A stretch of DNA of 24,267 bases from positions 1-24,267 of the forward strand of contig JNEM01008884.1 of the NCBI GenBank assembly GCA_000697335.1, given 5' to 3'. Shown piece by piece: positions 22,371-24,267 of the stretch; position 1 is the first letter of the stretch; the number at the start of each line of letters is the position of its first letter. The notes beneath the pieces were generated by a model, which saw only the letters and a list, made by a program, of their open reading frames with translations, did not search any database and was not told the origin of the DNA. This DNA comes from Conidiobolus incongruus B7586. Lineage: Eukaryota > Entomophthoromycota > Entomophthoromycetes > Entomophthorales > Conidiobolaceae. The translations under genes and the position numbers were made by a program.

Positions 22371-22925
22371 ATTTATCAAGGCATTTTTCACTTTCTTGTC
22401 AAAAGTGGCCAAAGTCAAGGTAGTCTAATCGCTGATCTCAGGAGTGGATAGCTCGTCCAGGATACGTCAGAGAAGCTAAGGCGCATAAATGAATAGCTAG
22501 ATAGCGAGCATAGTGCTCAGTGTTAGGGAATATGTTACCTTATGTGAATCAACGGTGATTAATTGACCTAAATTCTTCTCGACCAAATAATGCGAATAAA
22601 ATTGATAGTATAACTACGATATGAATTAGCATTTAGCAATGATTTTCATTGAGACCATGAGGTAGAGCTGTAGCTGGTGAGCCGTGCTCTAAATGAGCGT
22701 TCTACCAAAAATTTGACTATTTTTGAGCGTTAATGATAGCCTAAGCCTTTTTATCAGGATCTATAAGCTCACCAATGCAGTCATTCTCATAAGTCGCACA
22801 ATGTGGTTCCCAAAAAGGGCAAAGCTCTCAATATTTCAAGTCAATTAGTTTTGGCAAGAGATTCTCATCAACCTGAGGTATTTCAACATGTTGCCAAATC
22901 AACAAACTTAGCATTATTTCCCAAA
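22371..22925. other. Unidentified G+C-richer island, possible decayed gene or ncRNA
   Basis: This stretch of about 550 bp is visibly richer in G+C than either flank and has normal-looking CG dinucleotides (for example CGCATAAATG, GAGCGTT, GATACGTC). No frame is open. The best minus-strand frame still has about nine stops in roughly 190 codons, not fewer than chance predicts by enough to matter. It contains segments such as ELCPFWEPHCATYENDC that look protein-like. Several short hairpins occur (for example GAGCA-TAG-TGCTC near 22507). It has no match to tRNA, U1, U2, U6 or SRP RNA that I can see. It could be a relic gene, an old DNA element not hit by repeat mutation, or a structured RNA. Confidence 0.35.
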
Positions 22926-22947
22926 ATTTTGATAATTATTGTTTATA

Positions 22948-23490
22948 TTACTCTGGATTTTAAATAATAAGAATTTTTTGAGATTAGAGATAAATAAAAA
23001 CTTTAATATATAACTTAAAAAAATAAATAAATAATATAAAATCAATACTCTTTTTTTATTAATTATTTTTGATATATTTTAACTAACTTTTAATACTTAA
23101 AAAATAGTATTTATTAATAATTAAATTTAATGTTATATAAATTAATTAATTTTTTTTAAAAATTTTCTTTATTAGAAGTTGATTATTTAATTTCCTAAAA
23201 TAATTATAGTTATATAGCTAAAAATCTAATAAATATGCTAGATGTAGTAGCTTTTATAATTATTTTTAATTAGAAAATTTTTATAGCTTTAATTTATATA
23301 TTTTATAATTATCATATAAATTAATATTTAACTTTAAATTATATTAAAAATATTAATTAAAATTAGTTTTATCTTCAAAAAATTATAATATCTGTTATTA
23401 ATTGATTTTCTTTCAATAACTAAACAAATATAATATTTGTTATTAAAATTTATATTACAAGTAATATATTAGTAAAGCCACTTAAACAAT
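22948..23490 (-). mobile_element. Mariner-type transposon fragment, copy 2
   Basis: The left end (TTACTCTGGATTTTAAA, after TA at 22946-22947) aligns with the left end of copy 3 at 23758. The minus-strand translation gives the mariner C-terminal half: a DN-Y-K-I-Y-K stretch (about 23310-23325), then KLLHLAYLLDF (about 23235-23265) in the place of the Leu-Pro-His-Pro-Pro-Tyr-Ser-Pro-Asp motif. The downstream block around TTTCCTAAAATAATTATA (23191) matches copy 1 near 6955. Many stops interrupt it. Similarity to mariner fades at about 23490, where a pogo-like repeat takes over, so the N-terminal half is missing or replaced. Confidence 0.6.
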
Positions 23491-23494
23491 ATAA

Positions 23495-23757
23495 TTAGAT
23501 ATTATTGTCACTTTGATTAACCTAATATAAAGCCTTATTAATTATTTATAATTCTTATTTCAGTTGTGATAGTTTTTAACCCCTTTTGAAAGATTAGTTA
23601 TGATTTATAAAATAACCTGAATATATAACCTTAATTAAAAGCACTCGAATAAAAAAACCATTTTCCATTATAGATTTACTTATTATTTTTGAAATTAATA
23701 CTTATTAAGTTAAATTCTAAGATAATATTATATCTTAATAATTTTTAATTGATAATA
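23495..23757 (-). repeat. Second copy of the pogo-like repeat
   Basis: This region aligns with about 8940-9180. Examples are AAGCCTTATTAATTATTTATAATT (about 23530) against the matching stretch at about 8955, and the TTTTAACC, GTTATGATTTATAAAATA blocks downstream. On the minus strand it reads QKGLKTITTEIRIINN, then two stops, then GFILG, consistent with the region around the first catalytic Asp of a pogo-like transposase. The copy is truncated on both sides and lies between two mariner fragments. It is less AT-saturated than its partner at 9 kb. Confidence 0.5.
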
Positions 23758-24267
23758 TTACTTTATATTTAAAAAATAGAAATTTTTTGTGATTAAAATT
23801 AAATAAACATTTTGATATATAATAAATAAAAATAACAATATAATATATATTTAATAATTTGCTTTATTATTAATAACTTTTTGCCATACTTTTAACAAAT
23901 TTCTAATACTTAAAAAACAGTTCTTTTTATTAAATACTAAAATTTGATGTTTTATAAACCAAATAAATTTTAATGCTAAAATTTTTCTTTAATAAGCTGG
24001 TCTTTTAATTTCCTAAAGCAATTATAATTAAATAGGTTATAATTAAAAAAATATATATAATGTGGTAGTTTTTTTAGTTAATTTTTATTAAAAATTTCTT
24101 TATATCTTTAGATTTATAGATTTTATAATCATAATTAAAAATAATAGATTTTTTAAATTATGTTAAAAATATCAATTAATATTAATTTTATATAAAATAA
24201 TATAAATAATATTATAAATTGATTTTTCTTCAAAAATAAATAAAAAGTAATATATATTATTATAATA
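23758..24267 (-). mobile_element. Mariner-type transposon fragment, copy 3, running off the window
   Basis: It starts with TTACTTTATATTTAAAA after TA at 23756-23757, the same terminus as copy 2 but with C-to-T and G-to-A changes. Blocks TAATACTTAAAAAACAG (about 23910) and TTTCCTAAAGCAATTATAA (about 24009) align with copy 2 and copy 1 in the same order. It is the C-terminal part of the transposase on the minus strand. The rest lies beyond the window end, so completeness cannot be judged. Confidence 0.58.

Noticed and set aside
22640-22710. tRNA-like sequence in the G+C-rich island
   Set aside because: Short complementary segments exist, but there is no cloverleaf, B box or anticodon arm in the right spacing.

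Overview
This window looks like a piece of a fungal nuclear genome. It holds four intron-type protein genes whose best family matches are eukaryotic and fungus-like: a mitochondrial thiamine pyrophosphate carrier, an endosomal syntaxin of the Pep12 class, the Mediator subunit Med14 and the spliceosome factor Yju2. Base composition is extreme. A hand count gives 5 G+C in the first 60 bases, against 27 of 60 in the Yju2 exon line starting at 21361. All 14 introns I could place are 47 to 56 nt long, start with GT and end with AG. I cannot name the species. The composition and tiny introns would fit an early-diverging fungus or a Taphrinomycotina-like ascomycete, and fit a typical budding yeast poorly because the genes are intron-dense.

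Region 1 to about 10030 is a graveyard of nested transposable elements, almost stripped of G and C. An older retroelement integrase fragment (about 880-1164) abuts a Ty3/gypsy chromovirus fossil (about 1165-8171) with two recognisable LTRs. A 1.3 kb mariner (6704-8015) sits inside its 3' LTR. Next come a pogo-like transposase fossil (about 8500-9180) and a foldback hairpin (about 9900-10030). The pattern (catalytic Asp codons turned to Asn, Gln/Arg/Trp codons turned to stops, very few CG dinucleotides) looks like C-to-T mutation of repeats, as in RIP or methylation-driven decay.

Region 10031 to 22158 is the gene block: TPC1 (+, 6 exons), PEP12-like syntaxin (+, 7 exons), MED14 (-, 4 exons) and YJU2 (+, 1 exon). 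PEP12 and MED14 are convergent. MED14 and YJU2 are divergent over a 1.2 kb spacer that holds a full CCAAT-box (NF-Y/Hap) consensus. The genes are housekeeping and functionally unrelated, apart from MED14 and YJU2 both serving mRNA production (transcription and splicing).

Region 22159 to 24267 returns to repeats. An unexplained, comparatively G+C-rich island of about 550 bp (22371-22925) is followed by two mariner fragments (from 22948 and 23758) separated by a second copy of the pogo-like repeat. I found no tRNA, rRNA, CRISPR array or prokaryotic feature, and no convincing new biological system. The most informative content is the layered, mutated transposon stack and its sharp border with the genes.
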